Source of the DNA: Neocallimastix lanati (nom. inval.)
Lineage: Eukaryota > Neocallimastigomycota > Neocallimastigomycetes > Neocallimastigales > Neocallimastigaceae
DNA: 64,000 bases
Direction: 5' to 3'
NCBI GenBank assembly: GCA_016946835.1
Contig: JACVTC010000046.1
Span: 1,016,001-1,080,000, forward strand
Position 1 is the stretch's first letter. Each line of letters opens with the position of its first letter. Of this stretch, positions 49,901 through 62,936 are shown piece after piece. The notes beneath the pieces are model-generated. The model was given only the letters and a program-made list of their open reading frames with translations. It was not told the origin of the DNA and did no database searches. The position numbers were made by a program, and so were the translations under genes.

Positions 49901-51420
49901 ATGTCAATAATTTATAATATATAAAGTATTATGTCAACTTTTTTTTTTTTTTTTAAGAAAATATCTTTAATTAGTTTAGATATTGTCAAATAATATATTA
50001 ATAATATATTTCAAATTCTATTTTTTAATTATAGTTTTATTATGTCTATTAATATGTCCCATCGTATATAAAATTTTTTTTTTTTTTAATTACAAATCTT
50101 TCTACAATCAATATTTTATGAATAAAATCTTGTAAAAAAAAAAAAAAAATAAAAAAAAATAAAAAAAAAAAAGTAATTTTTTTTTCCTTCTTTTATTTTA
50201 TGAATAAATATATAAATATATAAATTATAATTATCAATATTATTATTAATGGAGGATATATTAAAATATGATTAAAATTATTAGATTATATAAAGAAATG
50301 CTATTATATGATTAAAAAGTAGCAATCACATATATAATTTTACTATTGTAAATATAATTTATTTATTAATTCATTTTTATTATCACTATTTGGAATTATA
50401 AATTTATGTTCAATTTTTTTTTTTTATTCTTTTTTTTTTTTTAAAAAAAAAAATGTATCAACAAAAATTTTATATATAGTTTGTAAATAAAAGTTTTTAT
50501 ACATTGCACAAAACATAATAACCAATAAATATGTATAAACTTCAGAACTTTATTTATAATTTATATATATATTTCTATTTTTATAAAGGTATAAACAAAA
50601 AAAAAATACATAAAAAGAAATAAAAAAAAAAAAAAATAAATAAATAAATAAATAAAAAAAATAAATTAGAAAAAGTTTTTTTTTTTTGCAAATCGAATTT
50701 TTTTAAATTTTTCTTAAAAGGTTTTTTTTTTAAAAAAAAAAATTTATTATAAAGTAAAATAAACCTTCAAAAAATTTATATTTTTCATAATAAGTAATAA
50801 CTAATAATTCTCTTGAAATGTAATAAATATTTATTTACAATTATTATATTTATAAATCATGATTAGTTATTTTTTATATAATATAAAATGAAAATGTTAA
50901 AATATATAGTATTTAATTAATAATTACCAAACAATTATGACTTAATGATAAATTTAAATAATATATATATATAATAATAAAAAATAAAAATAAAAAATAG
51001 CAGCTAAAGACACCAATTAAAATCAATAAAATCTACTATTTATTAAGAATTATGCACTTTTTTGATATATTAATTTTTAAAATAAAAAAAAAAATAAAAA
51101 AAAATTATTTTAAATTTTAAAAGTGAAATAAAAATTTTATTATATTTATATCAACTTTAAATTAATCTTTAACAAAGTGAATAATAAAGAAAGTTTTTTG
51201 AATCTTTTTCTCTTATTTTTATATATAATTGTACAACTTTTGATTTTTTTTTTTTTTATTTCATTATTTAATAAAAATATTTAATAATCTTAATTTTTCA
51301 TATCGACAATCATTTTTTAATATATTATTAAATAATTCTTTCACTGTATATCATAATCAAAGCTAAACCCATATTAACGTAAATTCAGTTGAATATAATA
51401 ATTTTTCTTTATGATTAACT
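46506..51420. other. Long gene-free AT-rich region
   Basis: Nearly 5 kb of A/T DNA with homopolymers and short tandem runs. I found no ORF, tRNA or conserved element. Confidence 0.6.
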
Positions 51421-51424
51421 TTCA

Positions 51425-51515
51425 TATGTCCTTAAAACTCATTAACATAGTTTTTTAATAATAATGTAAAAATTTTCATGTATTTTTTTTTTAATATATA
51501 TTATTAAAAATTTCA
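51425..51515 (+). mobile_element. Family B 3' UTR relic (weak)
   Basis: gtccttaaaactcattaaca, then tagttttttaata and ttcatgtatttttttt, follow the order found at 31103-31180 in family B. Confidence 0.5.
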
Positions 51516-53143
51516 AACAAAAAAAAAGTTAAAAAAATTTTATATTTATATCCTTATATGTATTCTTTTATATTGAATAAAATTCAAAAAAAAAAAAAAA
51601 AAAAAATAAAAAAAAAATTTTAATTTTGAATGTGGAAAAAATAATAATAATAATAATAATAATAATAATTAAAAAAATTATCATATATACATTAAATGAC
51701 TTTTATAAAATATCAATTATAGGATAAACTCTTTGTTTTTGTACTAAATAATATAAATAATATATAAACCTTAATTTTATAGTTTACTTATTTACCCACC
51801 TACTATAATATATAAATATGAAATAGTCTCAAATTGATTCTTTTAATTATACTCAATTGTCTCATCAAAAATCAGAGCTAGAATTTAGCTTGATCTGTTA
51901 AAATTTTATAATCTTATCCATATTATATTATATTATATATATTATAATAAAAATAATAATAAACATAATAGATATATACATATATATATTATTCATTTAT
52001 ATATTTATTTATTATTATTACTATTATTAATAATTTATTATTATATATTACTGTTCATTTCATTAGTATTTATTATTTATTATATATTATTGTTCATTAT
52101 TGTTTATTATTTATTATTATTTATTTATTATTCATTATTTATTAATATTATTATTGTTATTATTTATTGCTATTATTATTCAAAAAATAAAAATTATAAT
52201 TTATATAATACTTATATAATAATTATATTATAAAATTATAAAATATTATTATGAGATCTTTTAATTTCTTTATCTTTAGAATTCATTTTTATTAAATTTA
52301 TAAAAATATATATTATTTTAACTTGTCAATTATTTTAAAGTAGTTATTGAAATTATCATTAGTATTTTTTTATTGTTTAATATTTATTTTATATATATTT
52401 AATAATGATTTATTTTCATTATCATTTTCATAATTTTTTTTTATTCTCTTATTAACAAAAGTATCTATTCCTTTTTTAATTCTTCTTTAATTTTTAATCT
52501 TTATTTATTAAATAATTTATCAGTATTAATGTCAATACTATTATAATTAATTATTTAGAATATATTATTGCTATTATTACTATTACTATTATAATTTTAT
52601 TAGCTTATTATTATTATTATTATTATTATTTTATATATATTAAATTATACAGAAAAAAGTAATTTTTTATTTTTTTACATTTTTATTTTTTTATTTTTTT
52701 ATTTTTTTATTATTGCTATTATCATTATTACTTTATTTTAGACAGAAAAATTGTGAGTAAAAGTTTTGATAGAGAATCATAACTCCTATGTATAACCGAT
52801 AAAAATAAAAAATAAAATGAATTATTCTCTTTTATGGCATTTTGATTACTTAAAATATTTGTTATGATATAAAAAATTTTAATTAAACTATTAATCTTTA
52901 ATGTTATATGATATGATAAGATAAATTTTTAATGTATTATATACATAAATATATATATATTTATTTATTTATTTATTTGTTTATTTATGAACAAATACAA
53001 AATACAATAAAACAACACATAATCATATTCTTATTATATATACTTTTATAATATATATTTATATATTTATCTATTAAAATTGATTTAATACAATCGCTGT
53101 ATTAAAATTATGAAAAATAAAAATAGAAAATAAAAACAGGTCT
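51516..53143. other. AT-rich spacer
   Basis: ATT- and AAT-rich short repeats (51640-51668, 52010-52180). No gene. Confidence 0.5.
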
Positions 53144-53705
53144 TATATTGTTGAGATTAGTCAATCCTCAATAGGAAGCTACAACCTTTATTAAGTATAG
53201 GCGTAATAACTATATCATCAGTTCGGTGTCGTCCTCAATACCAACTTCCAAACAGTTAGCTTCCTATACGCTTCCTTAGTTATCTATATCATGACATTGG
53301 AAACGAAACCCAAGACTATTCTTTAGTAGAAGTTAACATTTTACACACAACTACCACTTTCTCTATTAACTAACTATAAATATAATATGGTACCTTTCGA
53401 AGATGGTGATGCTATTCAATCTAGAGAAAGATTTTCTTGAACATTAAGGTGACAGTTTTAAAACTCTAGAATAAGTGCCTAAGTTAAATATTGATCGATA
53501 ATTTGAGGGGAAATCATTTAAAAAATAACTATTATTTAAAAATTTCTATCAAAATTACTTCTTTTGACTTATCATTTCGATACTAACGCTCTTAACAAAA
53601 ATAGATCCAACCATATATAAAAATTGATCATAAAGTAAAGAAAAAAAATACCAATCGCAATTGTTATAACATTAGTAAAATATTCCCGGAATCCTCAACA
53701 ATATA
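53144..53705. mobile_element. Mixed-composition transposon remnant with inverted ends
   Basis: The stretch is bounded by inverted 12-mers tatattgttgag (53144-53155) and ctcaacaatata (53694-53705). Read as TGTTGAG...CTCAACA it could be a solo LTR of ~550 bp. However, the minus strand at about 53575-53690 also reads YFTNVITIAIGIFF and contains gttaagagcgt, parallel to the family B C-terminus (FLTNVMPIVIGDFY and gtcaagagcgt). It is thus either a composite or a decayed non-LTR copy. No intact ORF. Confidence 0.45.
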
Positions 53706-53710
53706 TGCAA

Positions 53711-54130
53711 TCAAAATGTAAAACTTTCTTGAATATAATTTAAAAAAAAAATTAAAAATAAAAAAAAAAATAAAATAAAATAAAATATTATTAATAAACC
53801 GTATTCTCTTATCACATATTTTTTATTTATTGATTAAAAAAAAAATTACTTAGTGAAAAAAAAAATAAATAAATAAAATAAAAATAAATATTTTTTTAAA
53901 TATTTTAATGTTGTAATACATTCATTTATTCAATATTCAACCTGTATTAATATTAATTATAATTTTTATGAAGTAAAAAATATATATATATATATCAATT
54001 ATTAATATAAAAATTTAATGCTTTAAACTTTTTATTAATAAAAGAAAAGATTAAATTTGTATATATATTTAATTTTCATATTTATAATAAATTTTTTTTA
54101 TTTAATTTCTGTAATAAAATTTATTTAAAA

Positions 54131-54166
<36 letters not shown>

Positions 54167-54413
54167 AAAAATATGTATATATTCATTAGCATACAAACTA
54201 ACAACATAAAATGACATAAATTTTATTTTTTTAAAACAAATATATATACTAAAAAAAATTTTATTACAGTTTTTTTTTTTATAATTTTAAGAATGATAAT
54301 TTATTTTAAACTTCATTTAATAAGTTATATTGATTTATACCTTATAAAAAAAAGAGTTTTGAGGACTGATGAAAAAAAATTATTATGTTAATAATTTTAT
54401 ATAAATAAATAAA
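53711..54413. other. AT-rich spacer
   Basis: A-tract of about 38 bases at 54126-54164. No gene. Confidence 0.5.
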
Positions 54414-54414
54414 A

Positions 54415-54493
<79 letters not shown>
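54414..54493. repeat. TAC then AAT trinucleotide repeats
   Basis: About 50 bases of TAC/ACT followed directly by AAT repeats. Confidence 0.9.
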
Positions 54494-54494
<1 letters not shown>

Positions 54495-54651
54495 GTAACA
54501 ATAATAATAACAATAATTATAAATAGTTTTTTATTAAAACAGTAGAATTTTTTAAATTTTTTAAATCTAACCTTTTAAATATTATCGAAATTATTTAATC
54601 TAACCTTTTCATATAATAATAATATACTAGAATATTTTAAAAAAACTTATT

Positions 54652-54977
54652 TAACTTTGAAACTGAAAATTGGAACTATTATGATAATATTGAGCATATT
54701 ACAAATAATGTTTCAGAAACTTTTAATAAATACTTAAAAAAAATTATTTGCAAAAAAACCAACTTTTTTTCAATTACTATCAGAATTGCAAAAAGAAGAA
54801 TCAAAATATTACATTGATTACGTAAGGAGAACTGCTGGAATTTTAAGAAATAAAAAACAAAAAAAATTAATAAGAACTGAGGAAATTAAAGCTTTGGTTA
54901 AATATTACAAAAATATGGAAATTCTATTAAAAAAAAAAAGGAAAGTGTCAGAAATGATTTCATTGAATTATGGTTGA
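54652..54977 (+). pseudogene. MULE-type transposase C-terminal relic
   Basis: Conceptual reading: ETENWNYYDNIEHITNNVSE, then after one frameshift in an A run near 54740, KKPTFFQLLSELQKEESKYY, ending in a Lys-rich tail with stop near 54977. The pattern W-N-x-Y ... I-T-N-N-x-x-E ... hPTFFQLLxxLQxEE resembles the C-terminal region of MULE or MULE-derived transposases (usually RTNNxVEGWH), but the Trp-His pair is missing. Only a fragment remains; family assignment is tentative. Confidence 0.45.
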
Positions 54978-55080
54978 AATGCTTAAATGATTTAAATATA
55001 AAAATTATTGATTAAATAATAAATTATTAAGAAATGACAGAAAATTGACCAAATGAATTCTGTCATATATAATATTAATT

Positions 55081-55790
55081 TTTTAATAGTAAAAATTATT
55101 TTAAAAAGAGAATAAATGAATAAATACAATAATTATTAAAGTATTTTTAATCTTTATTAGATTAGGTTAGCTTAAAAACATTAAAATATATTTTTATGAT
55201 AAAATATTATTATTTTAAAAATATATTTTTATAATTAAAATATTGTTATAATATTATTTTCAAAATATTAAAATATATCTTTATAATTAAATATATTTTT
55301 ATAATTAAATATTTTAAATAATTATTTTATTACTATTTTACAAAATATTAAAATATATCTTTATAATTAAATATATTTTTATAATTAAATATTATAAATT
55401 ATTATTTTATTACTATTTTACGAAATATTAAAATATATAATAATAATTTTTTTAATAGTAAAAATTATTTTAAAAAGAGAATAAATGAATAAATACAATA
55501 ATTATTAAAGTATTTTTAATCTTTATTAGATTAGGTTAGCTTAAGAACATTAAAATATATTTTTATGATAAAATATTATTATTTTAAAAATATATTTTTA
55601 TAATTAAAATATTATTATAATATTATTATTTTAAAAATATATTTTTATAATTAAAATATTGTTATAATATTATTTTTTTACAAAATATTAAAATATATCT
55701 TTATAATTAAATTTATTTTTATAATTAAATATTATTAATAATTATTTTATTTTAAAAAATATCTATAATTTATTATAAAATATAATAAAA
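55081..55790. repeat. Tandem duplication, period ~367 bp
   Basis: Copies begin at about 55081 and 55448 and share a long block including tattagattaggttagctta. Within each copy aaatatatctttataatta-type units repeat further. No ORF. Confidence 0.9.
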
Positions 55791-55854
55791 ACAAGTTTAA
55801 AAAAATTATTTTGAATTTTTATTTATTTATTTATTCATTTATTTATATCAATAA

Positions 55855-55941
55855 GCCACTTGTCGAAATGCACACTCCCCGGGGAAATGCAACATTTTAA
55901 TAATACGCCACTTGGCGAAATGCAATCTGGGGAAATGCAAC
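55855..55941. promoter_or_regulatory. GC-rich cluster of four GAAATGCA motifs
   Basis: GAAATGCA at 55865, 55884, 55917 and 55932, within two units of the form gccactt-g-cgaaatgca ... ggggaaatgcaac. It includes ccccgggg. It is a striking island in A/T DNA. It could be a protein-binding array or a transposon end; function unknown. Confidence 0.4.
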
Positions 55942-56487
55942 TCTCCCCTAAAAATTATTTAATTTTTTTATTTTATATTTTATCTAAAAGAATTATAATT
56001 TTAAAGCACATGTAATAAATTAACAAAAAAAAAAAAAAAAAATTAAATATTTCATTAGAATATAATAGCAAATAAATTACTATAAAAGATGTAACATTCA
56101 TATTTTTAACAATTTATTCTATTTTATTTTATTTTATTATTTTTTTATTAATAAAATAGATAGTTAAAATATAAAGATAATATTGGAATAATAAAAAATA
56201 AATTTTATTTTAAAAAATAAATAATTTCGTTTTTAAAAATAAATAATTTCATTTTAAAAAATGAATAATTTTTATATATATAAAAAAAAACTTATATAAA
56301 AAAATATAATAAAAAACTGATGATTCTTCAACTTTTTATTATTATTTTATAAATTTTATTATATATATATAAAATATATATTTAAATAGTAATTTCTGAA
56401 TTAAGCTAATATAGTTTAAAGCTATAAAAAAAAAATTATGAAATTTATTTTTTTTATTAATATAATTAAAATAATATAAATCATTTC

Positions 56488-56518
56488 TATATATGGCTTG
56501 ATTCATTTCCATATATGG
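56488..56518. promoter_or_regulatory. CArG (MADS-box) site pair
   Basis: ccatatatgg at 56509-56518 is a perfect CC(A/T)6GG box; ctatatatgg at 56488-56497 is one base off. Mcm1/SRF-type factors bind such sites. They lie ~950 bases before the first carrier gene. Chance in AT-rich DNA cannot be excluded. Confidence 0.35.
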
Positions 56519-56902
56519 AAAGGATAGAATTAATATATAATTTGTTTATCTCAATATTATTAGATAAAATTTAACAAATAATTATATAATATTTATCCAA
56601 TAGTATTTTAGTGGTTTGATCATCAATACAATGTTGCTTTCTGGGCGCATTAACTATAATGTCTTATTAATTTAATAAAATACATTCAAAAATACTTTTT
56701 TAATGTGGCAAATAAATCTTTACTTTAAAATTTAGTATAAATTTCGATCAATGTACGTCAAATAGAACCATTCATTAAAATAAAATAAAAATAAGCAAAT
56801 ATGAAAAAATAAAAAATAAAAAAATTAATTAATTTTTTATTTTATATTTTTAATAATTCCATTATTATTAAATAGAGTTAACTATAATTTTATTATTATG
56901 TA

Positions 56903-56936
<34 letters not shown>

Positions 56937-57390
56937 TTTATATTTATATTTATATTTATATTTATATATAATTTTATATAATTTTATTATTATTCTTCTT
57001 CTTAGGATTATTAATCATTTTTTATTTTATATTTTTTTATTTAATTTTTATTTAATTTTTAATTTTAATTTTTATTTTTAACTTTATTTAAAATTAAATT
57101 ATTTATTAAAATATATTGTTAATATATTTATATCAATTAAAAATGTTAATAAATCATAAATTATTATTTGATTTATAAAATTGATATATAATATATAAAA
57201 AAGGATAAAAAGGAAAATTAAATAAAAAGAAAAAAAAAAAAAACTCTTCAATTTTTTTTTTTTTTTTTTTTAAATAATAAAAAGTAAAAGGAAATATTTT
57301 ATAGATAATTAAAATATTAAAATATATAATATATAGGATAGCTGTTAGATATTTATATATCTTATTATAATTTATTTAATATTAGTAATA

Positions 57391-57421
<31 letters not shown>

Positions 57422-57463
57422 CTATTGCTTTTATTTAATTAATTTTAAAAAAACATTTCTAAA
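56519..57463. other. Upstream region of carrier gene 1
   Basis: A/T DNA with a T tract of about 32 bases (57391-57422) shortly before the ATG, a pattern also present before carrier gene 2. Confidence 0.45.
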
Positions 57464-59341
57464 ATGCCAAGTGACTTTACAAATGATTTCATTGCCGGTT
57501 TAGTTAGTGGTAAGCTTTAATATTTTCTTTTATTTCTATTTATTATTATTATTATTATTATAACATTATTAATTATTATATATATTTATTTTTTAATAAT
57601 TTATGTTATTATAAAAAATATTTTATTTATATCCGATAATATAATTAATAAACTTAAATTAAATAATTAATAAAATTGAATAAAAAAAAGGTTGGGCCCA
57701 AGTATTAGTAGGACATCCATTTGATACAGTCAAGTAAGTATTTTTATTTATTAAACTTTTAAAATTTATGATATATATATTTTATTTTATAGATATATAT
57801 TTATATTTATTAATTATTTCATAAATGTATTTTATATATATTTATTTTTTTAAATTTTTCAAATTATTTATAAAGGGTATAAAATTTAAAGAATTTTTTA
57901 ATTTAATAAATAAAAGTCGTTTCAGAAAATTTTAAATTACATTTAATAATGTTTCATATTTATAAAATATCATTTGAAAAATAATAATAATAAAATTTTA
58001 AAAAATTAAAAAAAAAAAAGGTTCATTTACAAACTCAATCACACTATGACGGTGCAATGCATTGCGTTAAAACAATTCTTAAGGAAGATGGTGTAATTAA
58101 TAATAATAATAATAATATATATTTATTATATATATAATATATACAATATTTATTTTTTTATTTATTTATTTCAATTTTAATTATGTATATTAAAATAGGT
58201 TCATGGTTTATATAAAGGTGTAAGATCTCCATTAGTTGGAATTGGTTTTGCGTAAATATTATAAAAAAAGAATAATGAATAAAAAAATATTATTAACATT
58301 AAAATTAAAGTGCTTAAATTAATTGAAATTATGTTTATATATATATTTTTTATTATTATTTTTCTATTCTTTTATTAATTTATTTTTAAAGTAATTCATT
58401 AATGTTTGTTTCACATGGTACTTTTAAACGTCTTATTGCTGGAGGAGAAGTACCAGACGAAGAAATGTCAATAAGTAAAGTATTGAATTATTAAATAATT
58501 ATGTATATTATATATATATATATATACATTCCCCCCTTAAATGTTATATATGTATTAATATATATATATATTTTATATTCATATATTATGATAAATAAAT
58601 AGAACAACATACTGCTGCTGGTTTCTTAAGTGGTTGTGTTATACCTCTTGCATATACTCCTATGGAACATATGAAAATTAAACTTCAATTAAGTCATTTA
58701 TCTAATTCACCAGTTCATGTAATTAATTAATTAATTAATTATTTATTATTTACTATATATTATTAGTATTGTTTATATTTTATTATTTATTTTTTTTTAT
58801 TTATTATTTATTATTTATTATTTATTATTTATTATTTATTATTTATTATTTATTATTTATTATTTATTATTTATTATTTATTATTTATTATTTATTATTT
58901 ATTATTATTATTAGATATGAATATATAATATTTTATAATAATATATAAATAAAATTACTAATATATTGATAATTATTATTGGATTTAGTATAAGGGTCTT
59001 ATTGATTGTACGGTTAAAACATTTAAAACTGGTGGTCTTAGAAGTATATATCATGGTTTTGGTATTACTCTTCTTCGTGATATACCAACTTTCACAACAT
59101 ATTTCGGTACCTATGAAATACTAAAAGCTGGATTTAGAAATTTAAGAAAAGATAATTTTACTGGATATAATCAATTTGAATTATTAATGGCTGGTGGTCT
59201 TGCTGGTGTTGCTTGTTGGTTACCAGCTATTCCACAAGATGTTATTAAATCAAGGTATATATATATATATATTTAATATTTACCAATCTATTTATCTATC
59301 TATATAATACATATTATAATATATGAATATATGTTAATTTG

Positions 59342-59395
<54 letters not shown>

Positions 59396-60133
59396 ATTTT
59401 TAAATTAGTCCTAATTTATTCATATAATTCAATTTTTTCATTTTTTCATTTTTTTTTTTTTTTTTTTTTGTATGAAAATAAATATAAATTGATGCATATA
59501 TTATTAGAGCTCAAACTGCAGGGTAAAAATATATTTAAGTTATAATGATAAAATTAGTTTAATTTTATTGTATACAAATAATATCATTATTTATTTTTAT
59601 TTTTATTTTTATGTTATTATATATATATATATATATATTTATATATTTTTATAAATATTTTAATATTTATAAAAAAGAGTGAAAGCTAGAGAAGCTGCTA
59701 GAGAAATATATAAATTACATGGTATGAAGGGATTCTTTAGAGGTTTTGGACCAACAGTTATCAGAGCATTCCCAGCTGTAAGTTTTAACTAAAATATTAA
59801 ATATAAGTTATATAATATATAAAGTGATAATAATCAGTTTAAAAAAAAAAAAAAAAATTTATATATATATATATATATTTACTATTAATAATAAATTAAA
59901 TGATAATAATAATTAGAATGCTGTTACATTTGTTGTTTATGGTAATTAATACTTTTTATTTATTTATTAGTATTATTATTATTTTTAACGAAATAGATAT
60001 TTGAATTAATTAATAAATTTTATTAATTATAATTAATATATTAAATTTTGTATTATATGAAATATAAATGTATATATATTACTCATTAGAATCAATTATG
60101 AAGAATTTAAAGAAACTTGATCATAAAGATTAA
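57464..60133 (+). CDS. SLC25-family organellar carrier 1
   Basis: Ten exons: 57464-57509, 57691-57733, 58020/58021-58092, 58199-58251, 58392-58474, 58603-58718, 58989-59254, 59678-59777, 59917-59941 and 60090-60133; 282 residues, usual for the family. Three carrier repeats are marked by PFDTVK, PMEHMK and PQDVIKSR, with six expected membrane helices. VLVGHPFDTVKVHLQTQ and DVIKSR point to the carnitine/acylcarnitine and basic amino acid carrier group (SLC25A20/A29-like); substrate unknown. All introns but one are GT-AG. Intron 2 needs one more base than GT-AG allows to keep frame (see findings). Such carriers work in the inner membrane of mitochondria, or of hydrogenosomes if this is an anaerobic fungus. 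The gene stands head-to-tail with a close paralogue. Confidence 0.9.
58796..58910. repeat. ATTATTT heptamer array in carrier intron 6
   Basis: Same unit as at 46309, here within intron 58719-58988. Confidence 0.9.
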
Positions 60134-60610
60134 AATATATATAAAAGAATACTAAATTAATAATATAACATAAATTATTTCATTATTAATTTCATTATAA
60201 TTACTATAATAATACCATTAATATTTTAAAATAAAACAAACCAAAAAAAAAAAAAAAAAAACAAAAAAAAACAAAAAACAAAAAAAAAAAAAACACATAG
60301 ACATTATGATTATATTAAATATAACTATAAAATAAAAAAGCGGAAGCATCAATAATAATTAATAAAAATAATAAAAAACAATATCAAATTAAATAATAAT
60401 GTTATTTTAACTTATTAAAATGTAATAATAATAATAATTTAAATAGAAATATATGTATATATTTTAAAAATAATAATAATAACAATAATAATAATAAAAA
60501 TTATAAAAAATAATGAGATAAAAAAAAAAAAAAAATAAAGCGAATTAATCCAAAGTTAAAGCTAAAGTCAAATAATAATTCATATAAACCCAATATACAA
60601 CTAAAACTAC
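60134..60610. other. 3' flank of carrier 1
   Basis: A-rich tracts (60242-60295) and AAT runs. No gene. Confidence 0.5.
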
Positions 60611-60800
60611 AACTACAACTACTATTACTATTACTAATAATAATATTAAATACAGCCACAACTACTATTACTATTACTAATAATAATATCAAATACAGCC
60701 ACAACTACTATTACTATTACTAATAATAATATCAAATACAACCACAACTACTATTACTATTACTAATAATAATATCAAATACAACCACAACTACTATTAC
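60611..60800. repeat. 43-bp minisatellite, about 4.5 copies
   Basis: The unit contains ccacaactactattactatt and taataataatatcaaata, with minor variation (cag/caa). Non-coding as far as I can see. Confidence 0.9.
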
Positions 60801-62631
60801 TAATAAAATAACAATAATAAAATAGTAATAGTGAAGATAATAACAAAGCTAATAACATCAATTATAATAATAATTTTAAATTTCAAATAGTATTTTATTC
60901 ATACTAATTGATTATCATTACCATTTTATAAATTTAACTATAAAAATTAGTAATGGTAATAGATATGAATAACTATCAAATATTTGAATATATATATATA
61001 TATATATCTATTGATATATATATTTTTTAATTTAATAATATTGAAGCAAAATGTTTAGAATTTATTTAAATATTTTATAATTAATAATAACGATTCCCCC
61101 TTTTTATTTTTTTTATTTTTTTATTTTTTTAATTTGTTTAAATTTAGTCAATTAATTTCAATATTATATATATAATAAATAAAAAAAAAAAAAAAGAAAA
61201 AAAAAATATGAATTTTATAATAATAAGAAAATTTTATAATAAAATAATTAATTCTAATTAATTTAATTAGAAGTCTGTTTTTTGAATTATATATATATAT
61301 ATATAAATTTCATTAAATATAATTTAAATATTAATTATTATTTGTAAAGTATTATCATTTTTATATAATTTATATATATTTAATTATTCTTTTTGAAGTA
61401 TTATCATTTTTATATTTATATTTATATTTAATTTTCTTTTGCAAAGCAATATTTTTTATATTTATATTTAATTAGTATTTACGAAGTATTATCATTTATA
61501 TATATATATATATAATATTTTATTTTAATATTATATTTCTTTTTAATTAATTTTTAATAAATGAATATTTATATGTATTTACATATATATATATTTTAAT
61601 TAATTAATAATATAGATTATTGAATTAAAAGTGTTTATCTTTGATGTGTAAATGTATGACAAGATTAGATGTGCAAATTTTTTTTTTATTTTTTTATTCG
61701 TACTTTAAGTTAATGAGATTAATATATTTTTTCATAAATAATAAGAAATCATCAATCTAATTTTTCCATTAACATTGTGTATTTAACGCAATATGTGGCA
61801 CATTTACTCTAATATCAATATTAGAATTTATTTGAATAGCTATTTATTTATTAAAATATATAAACGTGGCAAATTAAAATTAATTAATTTAGAGTTTTAA
61901 TGGTTGTATATTAACAATATATTTTTTGAGACACTTGATCAAAAATTAAATTATTATTATTATTATTATTATTATATTTTTTTAAAAAAAAGTTATAATG
62001 AAAAAGATTCCACCATTCAAATTTTAGTATGTTTGAAAAAAAAAAATAGGGATAAAAGAAAATAAGAAAAAAGAAAAAAGAAAAAAAAAAATATACATAT
62101 ATATATATAAATTAACAATTATATTATTATTCATATTTAAATTGTTATTTAAAGAAAAAAAAAATTTTTTTTGGTAAAAGTTCTACCCTAAAATTTTTTA
62201 TTTATTAAATTAAAAAAATGGAGATAAATATAAGAAAGTAAAGAAAAAAAGAAAAAAAAAAGATTTATATACTGATTAATAGTAATATATATTTTTTTAT
62301 TTATTATAATTTTTTTTTTATTAAATTAAAATAGTTAAAGAGTTATAATTATAAAAATACGTATATTATATTTAATTTCCATCTTCTTTTATATAATAAT
62401 AATTATATAATATAAAATAAAACGAATGATATGAGTATTATTTAATGCTTAATAAAAAAAAAAATTCAATTTAAATGTAAAAATTATAAAAAAAAAAAAA
62501 AAAAAAGATTTCGTATATATTTCATAATATATTCTATAATATTTATTTAAATTATTTTAATATATATTAAATGATAATCTGTTACATATTATATATATTG
62601 ATAATTATATATACAATAATAAAATTATAAT

Positions 62632-62667
<36 letters not shown>

Positions 62668-62936
62668 ATAATAAAAAAAAAATTATAGACTTTATATATA
62701 CAATTATTAAAGGATAGAGGGAGAGAGAAAAAGATAGATATATTATTTTATTTAGTGAAGATTTATTAGGGTGTATATTATTTTTAATTTATTATTATTA
62801 TTTTTTTTTTGTCTATTGAATTTTTTTATATTATAAAAAAATAAAAATTATTAGTATTATTATTATTTTATTTCTTTAAAATATCAATATAATATAATTT
62901 AAGAATTTTTTTTTTTAAAAAAAAAAATTATTCAAA
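60801..62936. other. Spacer between the two carrier genes
   Basis: AT-rich with homopolymers, ATT runs at 61950-61975, a T tract at 62636-62662 and a short gagagagaaaaagatag patch near 62719. Contains the promoter of carrier 2. Confidence 0.5.

Noticed and set aside
53161-53290. tRNA gene or tRNA-derived SINE
   Set aside because: Short inverted pieces (ataggaagcta/tagcttcctat) exist, but no cloverleaf or B-box could be assembled.
58020-58092. Plain GT-AG splicing of carrier intron 2
   Set aside because: Puts the conserved VHLQTQ exon out of frame in both paralogues.
59339-59545. 68-residue plus-strand ORF beginning with Lys run
   Set aside because: A poly-A tract inside a carrier intron.
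60501-60704. 67-residue minus-strand ORF with Ser/Cys repeats
   Set aside because: Reads through the 43-bp minisatellite; no coding character.
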